64,000 nucleotides of DNA, from contig CAWFLE010000007.1 in NCBI GenBank assembly GCA_963816545.1, positions 372,001 through 436,000 of the forward strand, in the 5' to 3' direction. Both the position numbers and the translations under genes were made by a program. The DNA comes from Albimonas sp963816545. Lineage in GTDB: Bacteria; Pseudomonadota; Alphaproteobacteria; Rhodobacterales; Rhodobacteraceae. Under the pieces are notes generated by a model. That model saw only the letters and a program-made list of their open reading frames with translations, did not search any database and had not been told where the DNA came from. Below, in pieces: positions 18,836 to 28,925 of the stretch (positions are counted from its first letter, which is position 1; each line of letters starts with the position of its first letter).

Positions 18836-19305
18836 GCCAGCGCGACGAGAAGCGCCTGATGCGGTCCGCCGCGCGGCTGGCGGCGGTGCAGGCGCTGTTC
18901 CAGATGGAGACCTCGCAGGCCGACTGGCGCAAGATCGCGCGCGAGTTCGAGACCCATCGCTTCGGGCAGGAGGTGGAGGGGGACCAGTACCGCGAGGCGG
19001 ACCCGGACCTGTTCCGCCACATCCTGGAGGGGGCGGTGAACCGGCAGGCCCAGATCGACCAGGCCACCAACCGCGCGCTTTCGGAGGCGTGGAAGATCCA
19101 CCGGATCGACCCGATCCTGCGGGCGGTGTTCCGGGCGGCGGGGGCGGAGCTGTTCGAAGGCTCGGAGACGCCCGCCAAGGTGGTGATCAACGAGTTCGTG
19201 GACGTGGCGCGGGCCTTCTTCCCCGAGGGGAAGGAGGGCGGCTTCGCCAACGCCGTGCTGGACCGCGTGGCGCGGGAGGCGAGGCCGGGCGACTTCGCGG
19301 CCTGA
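18832..19305 (+). CDS. nusB: Transcription antitermination factor NusB
   Basis: RNA-binding factor for rRNA antitermination. The ATG at 18832 overlaps the ribH stop; a longer in-frame extension to 18640 is a shadow of ribH. The 157-residue all-helical protein has RSAARLAAVQALFQME at the N terminus and the C-terminal PAKVVINEFVDVARAFF...FANAVLDRVAR. The ribH-nusB pairing is conserved in many bacteria. Confidence 0.95.
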   Translation: MSQRDEKRLMRSAARLAAVQALFQMETSQADWRKIAREFETHRFGQEVEGDQYREADPDLFRHILEGAVNRQAQIDQATNRALSEAWKIHRIDPILRAVFRAAGAELFEGSETPAKVVINEFVDVARAFFPEGKEGGFANAVLDRVAREARPGDFAA

Positions 19306-19403
19306 AGCCGGAGGCGGCCCCCGTCGGGCGGCTGAACCCGCCTGGACCGGAGCGGCGAACCCCGGGTTCGGGGCGGCGGCGCCAGCCACAGGCCGGCGCC
19401 CGG

Positions 19404-19460
19404 CCCGCAGCGCGCCGCGGGCGCCGGCCTCCAAGCCGTCGCGACCGCCGGCGCGGCGCC
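19404..19460. repeat. 57-bp dispersed palindromic repeat, copy D
   Basis: Begins CCCGCAGCGCGCCGCGGGCG and ends GCCGGCGCGGCGCC, 57 bp. It sits in the 397-bp gap between nusB and the ABC substrate-binding gene, about 240 bp before the latter's start. Nothing else coding is seen in the gap. Confidence 0.65.
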
Positions 19461-19702
19461 CCTTCCGCAGTTGAATATCCGCCCGCCAGGTGCAAGTCTT
19501 TCCCAGTCCGCCGCGAGGGCGGGCGCGGGACCGGGCGGGGAGGCTCCGTCCCGACGCGCAGACCGATCCGGCCGGGCCCTCCGGTCATCCGCCTCGGTCC
19601 GGGGGGACCGCCCAGCATCCGTCGCACCCGCGCCGCCGCCGCAAGGGCCGTGGACGTCGCCGGTTCCGGACCTAGAACAAATCGAAACGACAGGAGAGCT
19701 CC

Positions 19703-21348
19703 ATGACCCGCCGCAGCCGCAAGACCCATACGGGCAAGCCGCTCCACCCCGCCGTCGAGGGCTTCGCCGCGGAGGCCCGGTCGGGGCGCATGGACCGGCG
19801 GGAGTTCCTCGCGACCGCCACCGCGCTGGGCGCGACCGCGACGGCGGCCTACGGGATGCTGGGGCTGGCCGCGCCCAGGGCGCAGGCGCAGGCGGCGAAG
19901 GGCGGCACGCTTCGCTGCCAGATGGAGATCAAGCGCGTCGAGGATCCGCGGTCCTTCGACTGGTCGCAGATGGCCAACGTGGCGCGCGGGCTGATCGAGC
20001 CGCTGGTCCTCTACACCCGCGACTTCACCTTCGAGCCGTGGCTGCTGGAGAGCTGGGAGGTCTCGGATGACGCCAGGACCTACACGCTGCATGTGCGCCA
20101 GGGCGTGAAGTGGTCGAACGGCGACGCCTTCACCGCCGATGACGTGATCTACAACCTCAATCGCTGGTGCGATGAATCGGCCGAGGGGAACTCCATGGCC
20201 GGGCGCATGGCGACCCTGATCGACGAGGCTACCGGCCAGGCCGCCGACGGCGCCATCGAGAAGGTGGACGACCACACCGTCCGCCTGAACCTCAACGCCG
20301 CCGACATCACCGTGATCCCCAACTTCTGCGACTACCCGGCCCTGATCGTGCATCCCTCGTTCGACGAGACGGGCGCCAACATCACGCAGAACCCCATCGG
20401 CACCGGGCCCTTCATGATCGACCGGGTCGAGGTCGGCGTGGGCGCCACGCTCACCAAGCGAGGCGAGTGGTGGGGGGGGACGTGCCGCTCGACGCCATCG
20501 AGTACATCGACTACGGGACCGACCCCTCGGCCTTCGTCGCGGCCTTCGAGTCCGACGAGATCGACATGGATTACCAGTCCACCGGCGAATACATCGAGAT
20601 CTTCGACGCGCTGGGCCTGACCCAGTCCGAGGTGGTCACCGCCGCCACCATCGCCGTGCGCATGAACGTGAACGCCGAACCCTATGGCGACCGGAAGGTG
20701 CGCCAGGCGCTTCAGCTCGCGGTCGACAACTCCATCATCCTGGAGCTGGGCTACGGCGGGCGCGGGCAGAAGGCCGAGGACCACCATGTGGGCCCCATGC
20801 ACCCCGAGTACTTCCCCGTCCCCGAGAAGCAGGGCGACGAGACCGAGGTGCGCCGCCTGCTGGAAGAGGCGGGGATGCTCGACCATGAGCACGAGCTGAT
20901 CTCGCTCGACGACGACTGGCAGCGCAACACCTGCGACGCGGTGGCGGCCCAGCTTCGGGATGCGGGCGTGAAGTGCCGCCGCACCATCCTGCCCGGCGCC
21001 ACCTACTGGAACGACTGGACCAAGTATCCCTTCTCGGCCACCGAGTGGAACATGCGGCCGCTGGGGGTCCAGATCCTGGCGCTCGGGTATCGGTCGGGCG
21101 AGGCGTGGAACGAGACGGGCTATTCCGACCCCGAGTTCGACGCGGCGCTGAACGACGCGCTGGCCATCGCCGACGCCGACAAGCGGCGGGAGCGCATGGA
21201 GAAGATCGAGACCTTGCTTCAGGATTCGGGCGTGTTGATCCAGCCCTACTGGCGGTCGCTGTTCCGCCATTACAACGACCGGGTGAAGGGTGCGGAGATG
21301 CATCCGACCTTCGAGCATCACCATCACCTGTGGTCCATCGAGTCCTGA
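19703..21348 (+). CDS. Dipeptide/oligopeptide ABC substrate-binding protein, Tat-exported (frameshifted)
   Basis: Family 5 extracellular solute-binding protein. The N terminus carries a Tat-type signal: MDRREFLATATALGATATAA before an Ala-rich cleavage region. The mature part has the family pattern (WLLESWEVSDDARTYTLHVR, GVKWSNGDAFTADDVIYNL, NPIGTGPFMI). At the eight-G run 20472-20479 one G is missing; adding it gives GEWWGGDVPLDAIEYIDYG and continues to the stop at 21348, for about 548 residues. It is the first gene of an operon with two permeases and a fused ATPase. A peptide or similar small solute is likely. Confidence 0.9.
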
Positions 21349-21441
21349 CGGTTTGGACCGACGCCGCCTGATCCGGCGAAGGCCGGCGCGCCTCCGCCCC
21401 CCTCCCGGGGGGCGGCTCCCGCGCGGCCGGGGAGCCCCTGA

Positions 21442-22392
21442 ATGCTGATGTTCGCCCTAAAGCGGATGGGGCTGCTGGTCCTGACCGCGCTGTGCCTGAC
21501 CTTCGTGGTGTTCTTCCTCACCAACCTGGAGCCCAACCTCGAGAAGCTGGCGCGGGAGCAGAACAGCGTCCGCATGACCGAGGAGCAGGTCGACGCCTGG
21601 CTGGAGGAGGAGGGCTACGACCGCAACCTCGCGCTGCGCTACGGGGACTGGCTGGTCGGCGCGGTGCAGGGGGACCTCGGGGTTTCCAGCCGCTTCCGCC
21701 AGCCGGTCGCCGCCATCGTCGGCGAGCGGCTGTGGTACACCGCCAAGCTGATGTTCTGGGTGATGCTGGTGATGGTCCCCTCGGCGCTGCTGCTCGGCGT
21801 GCTGGCGGGGATGCGGGAGGGGTCGCGCACCGACCGGGGGCTTTCGAGCTTCGCCATCGCCACCACGGCCACGCCCGAATACGTCTCGGGGGTGATGTTC
21901 TCGGTGATCTTCGCCTCGTCCTTCGTGGGGCTGAAATGGCTGAACGCCTCGGCGACCTCGGCCACCGAGAACATCACTTTCCAGAATTTCGCCCTGCCGG
22001 TGATGACCATGGCCCTTTACGGCATGGGCTACATCGCGCGCATGACGCGGGCGTCCATGGCCGAGGTGATGACCTCCCAATACATCCGCACCGCCCGGCT
22101 GAAGGGGGTGAAGTTCCGCGACATCGTGCTGAAGCACGCGCTCAGGAACGCGCTGATCGCGCCCTTCACGGTCATCATGCTCCAGTTCCCGTGGCTGCTG
22201 ACCGGGGTGGTGATCGTGGAGACGCTGTTCAATTACAAGGGCTTCGGTTGGCTGCTGGTGGAGGCGGCGGCGAACAACGACATCCAGCTGCTGCTCGCCT
22301 GTTCGGTGGTGGCGGTGGTGGTGGTGCTGGTCACGCAGTTCATCTCGGACCTCGGCTACGTGTGGCTGAACCCGCGGATCCGGGTGCATTGA
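21442..22392 (+). CDS. ABC transporter permease, DppB/OppB type
   Basis: A 316-residue inner-membrane permease of the dipeptide/oligopeptide group. The first helix is FALKRMGLLVLTALCLTFVV; the periplasmic loop contains ALRYGDWLVGAVQGDLGVS. Four to five more helices follow, with the EAA loop TARLKGVKFRDIVLKHALRN that docks on the ATPase. The stop overlaps the next start as TGATG, so the two permeases are translationally coupled. Confidence 0.92.
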   Translation: MLMFALKRMGLLVLTALCLTFVVFFLTNLEPNLEKLAREQNSVRMTEEQVDAWLEEEGYDRNLALRYGDWLVGAVQGDLGVSSRFRQPVAAIVGERLWYTAKLMFWVMLVMVPSALLLGVLAGMREGSRTDRGLSSFAIATTATPEYVSGVMFSVIFASSFVGLKWLNASATSATENITFQNFALPVMTMALYGMGYIARMTRASMAEVMTSQYIRTARLKGVKFRDIVLKHALRNALIAPFTVIMLQFPWLLTGVVIVETLFNYKGFGWLLVEAAANNDIQLLLACSVVAVVVVLVTQFISDLGYVWLNPRIRVH

Positions 22393-23543
22393 TGGAGGCG
22401 CTGGGGATCTGGGGGATCGTCTGGGGGGTGGGCGCCGCGTTCTGGCCGACCTGGCTCGGGCTTGCGGCGATCTTCGCGCTGTCGATCGTATTCAGGCGGC
22501 GGCTGAGCCTTTACGGGCGGCTCTTCGACAGCGGCATGGGCATGTGGGGGCTGGGGCTCGTGCTGTTCTGGGTGCTGACGGCGATCTGCCATGACCTGAT
22601 CGCCCCCTACGGCGCGCTCCAGCAGTTCGTGGACATGCGCAACGCCTGGCCCGGAGAGGTTCCCTCGCAGGGGCATGCCGCCTTCCTGCTGGGGGGGGAC
22701 CATGTGGGGCGGGACGTGTTCTCGCGCATGGTGCATGGGTCCACCGTGGTGCTGTCCATCGCGCCGGCGGCGACGATGTTCGCGTTCATGGTGGGGATCA
22801 CGCTGGGGCTGCCGGCGGGATATTTCGGGCAGTCGACGGATACGCTGCTGAGTTTCCTCGCGAACCTGGTGCTGGCCTTCCCGGTGATCCTGCTGTTCTA
22901 CCTGCTGGTGACGCCCGAGATGCGGGAGACCGAGATCCCCACCGCGCTCGCGGCCGTGCTGTTCATCTTCCCGGTGGTGTTCTTCACGCTGCTGTTCTGG
23001 TCCCGCTACCGGGAGCAGCCGCTGGTGCTGGCGCCCTATCTGGGGGCGACGCTGGCGCTGGGGCTGTGGGCGTATTCGGGGCTTGCCTTCAACGCCGACC
23101 CCTTCGGCGTGTGGTCCATGAGCCCGAACCTGCTGAACGTGTTCGTGGCGGTGGTGTTCGTGAACTCGCCGACCGTGTTCCGCATCGTCCGGGGGCTGAG
23201 CCTCGACATCAAGACGCGGGACTACGTGGCGGCGGCCCAGACGCGGGGGGAGGGGCCCTGGTACATCATGCTGTGGGAGGTGCTGCCCAACGTCCGCGGG
23301 CCGCTGATCGTCGATTTCTGCCTGCGGCTGGGGTACACGACCATCCTGCTGGGAACGCTGGGGTTCTTCGGGCTGGGCGTGACGGCCGAGAGCCCGGACT
23401 GGGGCATGACCATCAACCAGGGGCGGCGTCTGCTGACGCTTTATCCGCATCCCGCGCTGGCGCCGGCGGTGGCGCTGATCTCGCTGGTTCTGGGGCTGAA
23501 CCTGCTGGCGGACGGGCTGCGGGAGCAGTCGCTTCGCGATTGA
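22392..23543 (+). CDS. ABC transporter permease, DppC/OppC type
   Basis: A 383-residue partner permease. It has GADH-type entry sequence LLGGDHVGRDVFSRMVHGS, several helices, and the EAA loop DYVAAAQTRGEGPWYIMLWEVLPN. It is longer than usual DppC proteins (about 290-300) because of an extra pair of hydrophobic segments around residues 180-235. The C terminus (LNLLADGLREQSLRD) is normal. Coupled to the upstream permease. Confidence 0.9.
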   Translation: MEALGIWGIVWGVGAAFWPTWLGLAAIFALSIVFRRRLSLYGRLFDSGMGMWGLGLVLFWVLTAICHDLIAPYGALQQFVDMRNAWPGEVPSQGHAAFLLGGDHVGRDVFSRMVHGSTVVLSIAPAATMFAFMVGITLGLPAGYFGQSTDTLLSFLANLVLAFPVILLFYLLVTPEMRETEIPTALAAVLFIFPVVFFTLLFWSRYREQPLVLAPYLGATLALGLWAYSGLAFNADPFGVWSMSPNLLNVFVAVVFVNSPTVFRIVRGLSLDIKTRDYVAAAQTRGEGPWYIMLWEVLPNVRGPLIVDFCLRLGYTTILLGTLGFFGLGVTAESPDWGMTINQGRRLLTLYPHPALAPAVALISLVLGLNLLADGLREQSLRD

Positions 23544-23547
23544 TAGG

Positions 23548-23566
23548 CGCTATCTCAGGGATAGCG
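23548..23566 (+). promoter_or_regulatory. Small hairpin in front of the ATPase ribosome-binding site
   Basis: CGCTATC (23548-23554) pairs with GATAGCG (23560-23566) over 7 bp with a 5-nt loop. It lies between the DppC stop and the GGGAGGG ribosome-binding site of the fused ATPase, touching that site. It could modulate translation or stabilise the downstream message. Confidence 0.35.
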
Positions 23567-23580
23567 GGAGGGAGCCAGCC

Positions 23581-25662
23581 ATGAGCGAGCCGATCCTGGA
23601 GATCGAGAACCTCTCCATCTCCTTCTTCACCCGGGCGGGAGAGATCCCGGCGGTGATGGATTTCTCCTGCACGGTCATGCCGGGAGAAGCGATGGGGCTG
23701 GTGGGGGAGTCGGGCTGCGGCAAGTCGACGGTGGCGCTCGGGGTGATGCAGGATCTCGGCGCCAACGGTCGGATCACCGGCGGCTCCATCCGCTTCAAGG
23801 GGCGGGACCTGGGCGCGATGTCGGCGGCGGAGCTGCGCCAGCTCCGCGGCGCCGAGATCGCGATGATCTATCAGGAGCCGATGGCCTCGCTGAACCCGGC
23901 CATGCGCGTCGACCGGCAGTTGATGGAGGTGCCGCGCATCCACCAGGGCGCCTCGCGGGCGGAGGCGAAGCAGCAGGCGCTGGAGATGATCGAGGCGGTG
24001 CGCCTGCCGGACCCGGAGCGGATCGCGCGCGCGTTCCCGCATCAGCTCTCGGGCGGCCAGCAGCAGCGCATCGTCATCGCCATGGCGCTGATGTCCAAGC
24101 CTTCGCTCCTGATCCTGGATGAGCCGACCACCGCGCTGGACGTGACGGTCGAGGCGGGAATCGTCGATCTGGTGAAGGGGCTGGGCGAGAAGTTCGGCAC
24201 CTCCATGCTGTTCATCAGCCACAATCTCGGGCTGGTGCTGGACGTCTGCGACCGCCTCTGCGTCATGTACTCCGGCGAGGCGGTGGAGACGGGGTCGATC
24301 AGGACCGTGTTCGACCGGATGCGGCACCCCTACACGAAGGGCCTGTTCCGCTCGATCCCCCTGCCCGGCGCGGACAAGACCACGCGCCCGCTGGTGGCGA
24401 TCCCGGGGCAGTTCCCCCTGCCCTACGAGCGCCCACCGGGCTGCAATTTCGGCCCGCGCTGCGACCATTTCGTGGCCGGGCGCTGCGACGCGCAGGAGAT
24501 CCCGATGTGCGAGGTGCCGGGGCGGGATCGGCACCGCACCCGCTGCATCCGCTGGGACGAGATCGATTGGGCCGCGCCGCCCGCGCGGCAGGCGCAGACC
24601 GAGCGGGTGGAGCCCGGCGAGGTGGTGCTGAAGGCCGAGGGGCTGAAGAAATACTACGAGGTGGCGGTCGGCGGCGTCTTCGGCGGCGGCGAGATCCGCA
24701 CCGTCAAGGCCAACGAGGATGTGGGCTTCGAGGCGCGGGAGGCGGAAACGCTGGCGATCGTGGGCGAGTCGGGCTGCGGGAAGTCAACGCTCGCCAAGGT
24801 GCTGCTGGGGCTGGAGACCGCGACCTCCGGCGGGGCCACGCTGGGGGAGATGGACCTTGCCGGCACCGAGATCGAGAAGCGGGACCGCGCCACGGTGGGG
24901 TCGATCCAGATGGTGTTCCAGAACCCGTTCGACACGTTGAACCCGTCTCACAGCGTCGGCGGCCAGATCATTCGGGCGCTTGAGAAATTCGGCGTGGGCC
25001 ACTCGCGGCGCGAGCGGCGGGAGCGGATGTTCGAGCTGCTGGACGTGGTGAAGCTACCGCGCGAGTTCGCGGACCGCAAACCACGGCAACTTTCGGGCGG
25101 GCAGAAGCAGCGGATCGGGATCGCGCGCGCCTTCGCGGGGGACGCGAAGGTGGTGGTGGCGGACGAGCCGGTCTCGGCGCTGGACGTGTCGGTGCAGGCG
25201 GCGGTGACGGAGCTGCTGACCGACATTCAGCGGGAGCATCGCACCACGATGCTGTTCATCAGCCATGACCTCTCGGTGGTTCGCTATCTCGCGGATAGGG
25301 TGATGGTGATGTACCTCGGGCACGTGGTGGAGATCGGGAGCACCGACCAGATCTTCGCGCCCCCCTATCATCCGTACACCGAGGCGCTGCTCTCGGCCGT
25401 GCCTATCGCCGACACGCATGTGAAGAAGAAGCGGATCGTGCTGGAGGGAGACATACCGTCGGCCATGAACCCGCCGCCGGGCTGCCCTTTCCAGACGCGT
25501 TGCCCGAGGAAGCATCAGGTGCCGGGCAACCTTTGCGAGACCGAGCTGCCGCCCTTCCGCAGGCTGGGGCCGGGGCATTTCTCGCTTTGCCACCTGGCCG
25601 ATGACGTGCTTCGGGAGATGGAGCCGGTGATCCAGGCGGCGCCGGAGGAGGAGGAGGCGTGA
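23581..25662 (+). CDS. Fused dipeptide ABC transporter ATPase (DppD-DppF type)
   Basis: A 693-residue protein with two complete ABC cassettes. The first has Walker A GESGCGKST at 42-50, the signature LSGGQQQR near 155, and ILDEPTTALD. The second has GESGCGKST near 395, signature LSGGQKQR and VADEPVSALD. Each is followed by the oligopeptide C-terminal domain with Cys pairs (PPGCNFGPRCDHF, PPGCPFQTRCPRKH), which can hold an iron-sulfur cluster in this family. It energises the permeases encoded just upstream. Confidence 0.95.
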   Translation: MSEPILEIENLSISFFTRAGEIPAVMDFSCTVMPGEAMGLVGESGCGKSTVALGVMQDLGANGRITGGSIRFKGRDLGAMSAAELRQLRGAEIAMIYQEPMASLNPAMRVDRQLMEVPRIHQGASRAEAKQQALEMIEAVRLPDPERIARAFPHQLSGGQQQRIVIAMALMSKPSLLILDEPTTALDVTVEAGIVDLVKGLGEKFGTSMLFISHNLGLVLDVCDRLCVMYSGEAVETGSIRTVFDRMRHPYTKGLFRSIPLPGADKTTRPLVAIPGQFPLPYERPPGCNFGPRCDHFVAGRCDAQEIPMCEVPGRDRHRTRCIRWDEIDWAAPPARQAQTERVEPGEVVLKAEGLKKYYEVAVGGVFGGGEIRTVKANEDVGFEAREAETLAIVGESGCGKSTLAKVLLGLETATSGGATLGEMDLAGTEIEKRDRATVGSIQMVFQNPFDTLNPSHSVGGQIIRALEKFGVGHSRRERRERMFELLDVVKLPREFADRKPRQLSGGQKQRIGIARAFAGDAKVVVADEPVSALDVSVQAAVTELLTDIQREHRTTMLFISHDLSVVRYLADRVMVMYLGHVVEIGSTDQIFAPPYHPYTEALLSAVPIADTHVKKKRIVLEGDIPSAMNPPPGCPFQTRCPRKHQVPGNLCETELPPFRRLGPGHFSLCHLADDVLREMEPVIQAAPEEEEA

Positions 25663-26122
25663 GCGGACCCGTGGCCCGGCGATAGTCGCTTTCCCGCCGA
25701 TAGCGTCTCCCGCCGGACGGCCATGCGCGGGGCGAAGGCCGCGGCGCGAAGGTTGCGGCGGCTGGGCTGAAGCGCCCGCCGCGGCTGGCGGGCGTGGCGC
25801 TGGCGGGCAGCCGTTTCGTCGTCGGCAGGCCAGGAGCGGAACCGGGAAAGTTCCATCAGGCGAGGGATGACACCCGTCCGGTCAGGCGGCGAGGGGACGG
25901 CCCCTTGGGGCCGCTTCGGCGCTGGTCATCGCCGCACCCCCGGCGGGGCGTTCGCCCGCCGGATTGCACGCCGAGCCAGAGGCCTCCACGCCAGCGACTC
26001 GCGGCGAGCGACAGGCCCGTCACGGGCGGAACCTCCGCGCCGCGGCCTGGTCCAACGGGAGGCGAAGCCGGCGCAAGCCGGGTGAAGCCGACGGGCGGGA
26101 GCCGCCCGCCGGCGAGGGCGCG
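25663..26122. other. 460-bp gap without a supported gene
   Basis: Between the convergent ABC ATPase and alcohol dehydrogenase genes. It is GC-rich, and its open frames have low-complexity Arg/Pro/Ala composition. The only structure I can point to is the hairpin at 26092-26108 next to the dehydrogenase stop. Confidence 0.5.
26092..26108 (-). terminator. Hairpin downstream of the alcohol dehydrogenase gene
   Basis: CGGGCGG (26092-26098) pairs with CCGCCCG (26102-26108) around GAG, 14 bp beyond the dehydrogenase stop. No T tract follows; a weak candidate. Confidence 0.35.
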
Positions 26123-27181
26123 TCACTCGGTGGTCAGAACCACCCGGCCGACGACGTTGCCTTCCATCAGGTCCACCACGGTGTCGTAGGCCTTGTCCAG
26201 CGGGCGCTCCGTGATCGGCACCGACTTCACCTTCCTGGCCTTCACCAGCTCCATCAGCTCCTTCAGGTCCCGCGATGAGCCGACGTAGGAGCCGCGCACC
26301 GTCAGGGCCATCTGCGGGATCTTCGGCAGCGGCGCCTTGAACTGCCCGCCATGCAGACCGACGATCACGTAGCGGCCGGTCTTGGTCAGGCCGTTGAAGC
26401 CCATCTGGGCCGTCGGCTCGGAGCCCACGGTGTCCAGCACCGACATCAGCTTGCCCTTCGACAGCTGCCGCAGCTTCTTGAGGGGGTCGCTCTCCTCGCG
26501 CACGTCCAGCGTCTCGTCCGCGCCCATGTCCACGGCGGCCGAGAGCTTCTCCTGCCCCATGTCCACCGAGATCACGTTCTTGAAGCCCATGGCCTTGGCG
26601 ATGGTGATGGCCGAGAGCCCCAGCCCGCCGGCGCCCAGCACCGCCAGCCACTCGTCGTCCCGGATCGGGAGCAGCTTCTTCAGCGCCGAGTAGACCGTCA
26701 CGCCCGAGCAGGCGTAGGGCGCGGCGATGGAGGGATCCACGTCGCCGATATCCACGAGGAACTTGGCGTCCGGCACCACCACATGGGTGGCGAAGCCGCC
26801 GTCGCGGCCCACGCCGAGCGCGCGCATGGCGAGGCAGTCGTTCTCCCGCTCCTCCTCGCAGGCCACGCACTCGCCGCAGCCGATCCAGGGGTGGACGAGC
26901 ATGGTCTGGCCGATGGGCGGGTTCTCCACATCGGGGCCGGCGGCGACCACCTCGCCGAGGATCTCGTGGCCGAGGGTGTGGGGCAGCTTCATGCCGCGGT
27001 CTTCCATCTTGAACTTCTGGCCGTCGCCGTAGTCGAAGAAGCCCTCCCAGATATGCACGTCGGAATGGCAGACGCCGGAGCGGCGGACGCGGATCAGCAC
27101 CTCCTTGCCGGTGGGGGTGGGATCGTCGCGCTCGATCAGCTCGAACGGCTTGCCGTATTCGACGAGGGCGTAGCTTTTCAT
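26123..27181 (-). CDS. Zinc-dependent alcohol dehydrogenase (MDR family)
   Basis: A 352-residue medium-chain dehydrogenase. Catalytic zinc residues lie in SGVCHSDVH and LGHEILGEVV. The structural zinc site has four Cys in IGCGECVACEEERENDC. The nucleotide fold has LGAGGLGLSAI followed by an acidic residue (SVDMGQEK), pointing to NAD(H). An insert after the first zinc Cys (HIWEGFFDYGDGQKFKM) is unusual for simple ethanol dehydrogenases. GGGAGG precedes the ATG at 27181. It lies 20 bp after an SDR on the same strand, opposite a monooxygenase cluster. Confidence 0.9.
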   Translation of the reverse strand: MKSYALVEYGKPFELIERDDPTPTGKEVLIRVRRSGVCHSDVHIWEGFFDYGDGQKFKMEDRGMKLPHTLGHEILGEVVAAGPDVENPPIGQTMLVHPWIGCGECVACEEERENDCLAMRALGVGRDGGFATHVVVPDAKFLVDIGDVDPSIAAPYACSGVTVYSALKKLLPIRDDEWLAVLGAGGLGLSAITIAKAMGFKNVISVDMGQEKLSAAVDMGADETLDVREESDPLKKLRQLSKGKLMSVLDTVGSEPTAQMGFNGLTKTGRYVIVGLHGGQFKAPLPKIPQMALTVRGSYVGSSRDLKELMELVKARKVKSVPITERPLDKAYDTVVDLMEGNVVGRVVLTTE

Positions 27182-27201
27182 TGCGGTTCCTCCCTTGGAA
27201 T

Positions 27202-27948
27202 TCAGATCGTGCGGCCGCCGTCGACCTCGAGCACGACGCCGGTGATGAACTCGGCCTCGTCGGAGCAGAGGTACAGGGCGGCGTTGGCGATGTCTTTCGC
27301 GGTGCTGAGCCGGCCGAGCGGGATGCTCCCCACGAAGGCGGCGCGCTTCTCGGGCGTGTCCTCGCCCATGAAGGTGGCGAGGAGCGGCGTGTCGCCCGCT
27401 ACGGGCGCGAGGCAGTTGACCCGGATGCCATCGGACGCAAGCTCCACCGCCAGGCTGCGCGACAGCAGGTTCACCGCGCCCTTGGTGGCGTTGTACCATG
27501 CAAGGCCGGGGCGGGGGCGGATGCCGGCGGTGGAGCCCACGTTGAGCATCACGCCGGTCTTCGCCTCCCGCCAGCGGGGCACCACCGCCTGCGCGAAGTG
27601 GTAGATGGACTTCACGTTGACGTCGAAGACGCGGTCGAACTCGTCCTCCGGCACGTCGAGGCAGGGCTGGTTGCGATGCGACCAGCCGGCGTTGTTGACC
27701 AGGATGTCGAAGCCGCCCATGCGCGAGGCGGCCTCCTCGCAGGCCGCGCGCACCGAGGCGCCGTCGGAGACGTCGCAATGCACCGCGAAGGCTACGCGGC
27801 CGATGCCTTCCGCCGCCGCCTCGGCCTTCTCCTTCTGGATGTCCATGAGGCAGACCTGCGCGCCTTCCTCGGCGAAGCGGCGGGCGATGCCCTCGCCGAA
27901 GCCCTGAGCGGCGCCGGTCACGACGCAACGCTTGCCTTCCAGACGCAT
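27202..27948 (-). CDS. Short-chain dehydrogenase/reductase
   Basis: A 248-residue classical SDR. The cofactor motif is TGAAQGFGEGIA and the next acidic residue (CLMDIQ) suggests NAD. NNAG is present (LVNNAGWSH), and catalytic Ser, Tyr and Lys lie in NVGSTAGIRPRPGLAWYNATKGA. The C terminus (GVVLEVDGGRTI) is typical. I used the ATG at 27948 after GGGAGGAATG; the longer frame to 28119 crosses the divergent promoter region. Likely co-transcribed with the alcohol dehydrogenase. Confidence 0.9.
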   Translation of the reverse strand: MRLEGKRCVVTGAAQGFGEGIARRFAEEGAQVCLMDIQKEKAEAAAEGIGRVAFAVHCDVSDGASVRAACEEAASRMGGFDILVNNAGWSHRNQPCLDVPEDEFDRVFDVNVKSIYHFAQAVVPRWREAKTGVMLNVGSTAGIRPRPGLAWYNATKGAVNLLSRSLAVELASDGIRVNCLAPVAGDTPLLATFMGEDTPEKRAAFVGSIPLGRLSTAKDIANAALYLCSDEAEFITGVVLEVDGGRTI

Positions 27949-28100
27949 CCCGCATTCCTCCCGGTATGTTGGTTTGCGCCAGACCGTGACGCGGCCCGCC
28001 GGGAAGATCAAGCGGCTTCCGGCCGCGGAGGGGGTGACGCCGGGTGAGGGTTGACGCGCAGGTCCCCCCGGCCGCTGGTAGGGGCAAAGGGAGGGACGTC

Positions 28101-28925
28101 GTGGCGCAGGAATTTCCATTCGCAGGCGCGACCGCGGTGGTGACAGGGGCGGCGGGCGGCATCGGCGCGGCGCTGGCCGCGGGGCTGGCCGCGCGCGGGG
28201 CGCATCTGGCGCTCGCGGACCGGGACGAGGAGGGGCTGGAGCGGGTCGCCGCGCGCCTGCGGTCGAACCGGCTGCGGGTCAGCGTGCATCCGCTGGACGT
28301 GACCGAAAGGGACGCCACGGCCGCCCTGCCCGACGCGGTGCGCAGGGCGCATGGCGGCGCGGCGATCCTCGTGAACAACGCCGGCATCGCCGCGGGCGGC
28401 ACGTTCGAGCAGGTGGCCGAGGCGGTGTTCGACCGGGTGATGGAGGTCAACTTCCACGCCCCCGTCCGCCTGACCCGCGCCTTCCTTCCCCTGCTGCGGG
28501 AGGCGCCGGCGGGGCGGATCGTCAACGTCTCCTCGCTGTTCGGGCTGCTGGCGCCGGCGGGCAGCGCGCCCTACTCCGCCTCCAAGTTCGCGCTGCGCGG
28601 CTTCTCGGAGGCGCTGCGCCATGAGCTGGAGGGGAGCCCGGTGGGCGTCACCGTGGTGCATCCGGGGGGCGTCAGGACCTCCATCGCCCGCAGCTCGCTG
28701 ATCCCCGAGGGCGGGGACGCGGCCGAGATCGCGCGCCGGCGGGATGCGTTCGAGAAGAAGCTGCGCCTGCCCCCGGAGAAGGCGGCGGAGATCATCCTGC
28801 GCGCGGTCGAGCGCCGGCGGGGCCGCGTGCTGGTCGGGGGGGACGCGAAGCTGCTGGCCGGCATCGCGCGCCTGTTCCCCGAGACCTACTGGCGGCGCAT
28901 GGCGCCCCTTCTGGGGAGGGACTGA
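28101..28925 (+). CDS. Short-chain dehydrogenase/reductase
   Basis: A 274-residue classical SDR from a GTG at 28101, preceded by GGGAGGG. The Rossmann motif is TGAAGGIGAALA, then LADRDEEG as the cofactor-specificity turn, NNAG in LVNNAGIAAGG, and the active site in NVSSLFGLLAPAGSAPYSASKFA. An earlier in-frame GTG at 28044 has no ribosome-binding site. The end overlaps the monooxygenase start (TGATG), so the two are coupled. It resembles SDRs that accompany Baeyer-Villiger monooxygenases. Confidence 0.9.
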   Translation: MAQEFPFAGATAVVTGAAGGIGAALAAGLAARGAHLALADRDEEGLERVAARLRSNRLRVSVHPLDVTERDATAALPDAVRRAHGGAAILVNNAGIAAGGTFEQVAEAVFDRVMEVNFHAPVRLTRAFLPLLREAPAGRIVNVSSLFGLLAPAGSAPYSASKFALRGFSEALRHELEGSPVGVTVVHPGGVRTSIARSSLIPEGGDAAEIARRRDAFEKKLRLPPEKAAEIILRAVERRRGRVLVGGDAKLLAGIARLFPETYWRRMAPLLGRD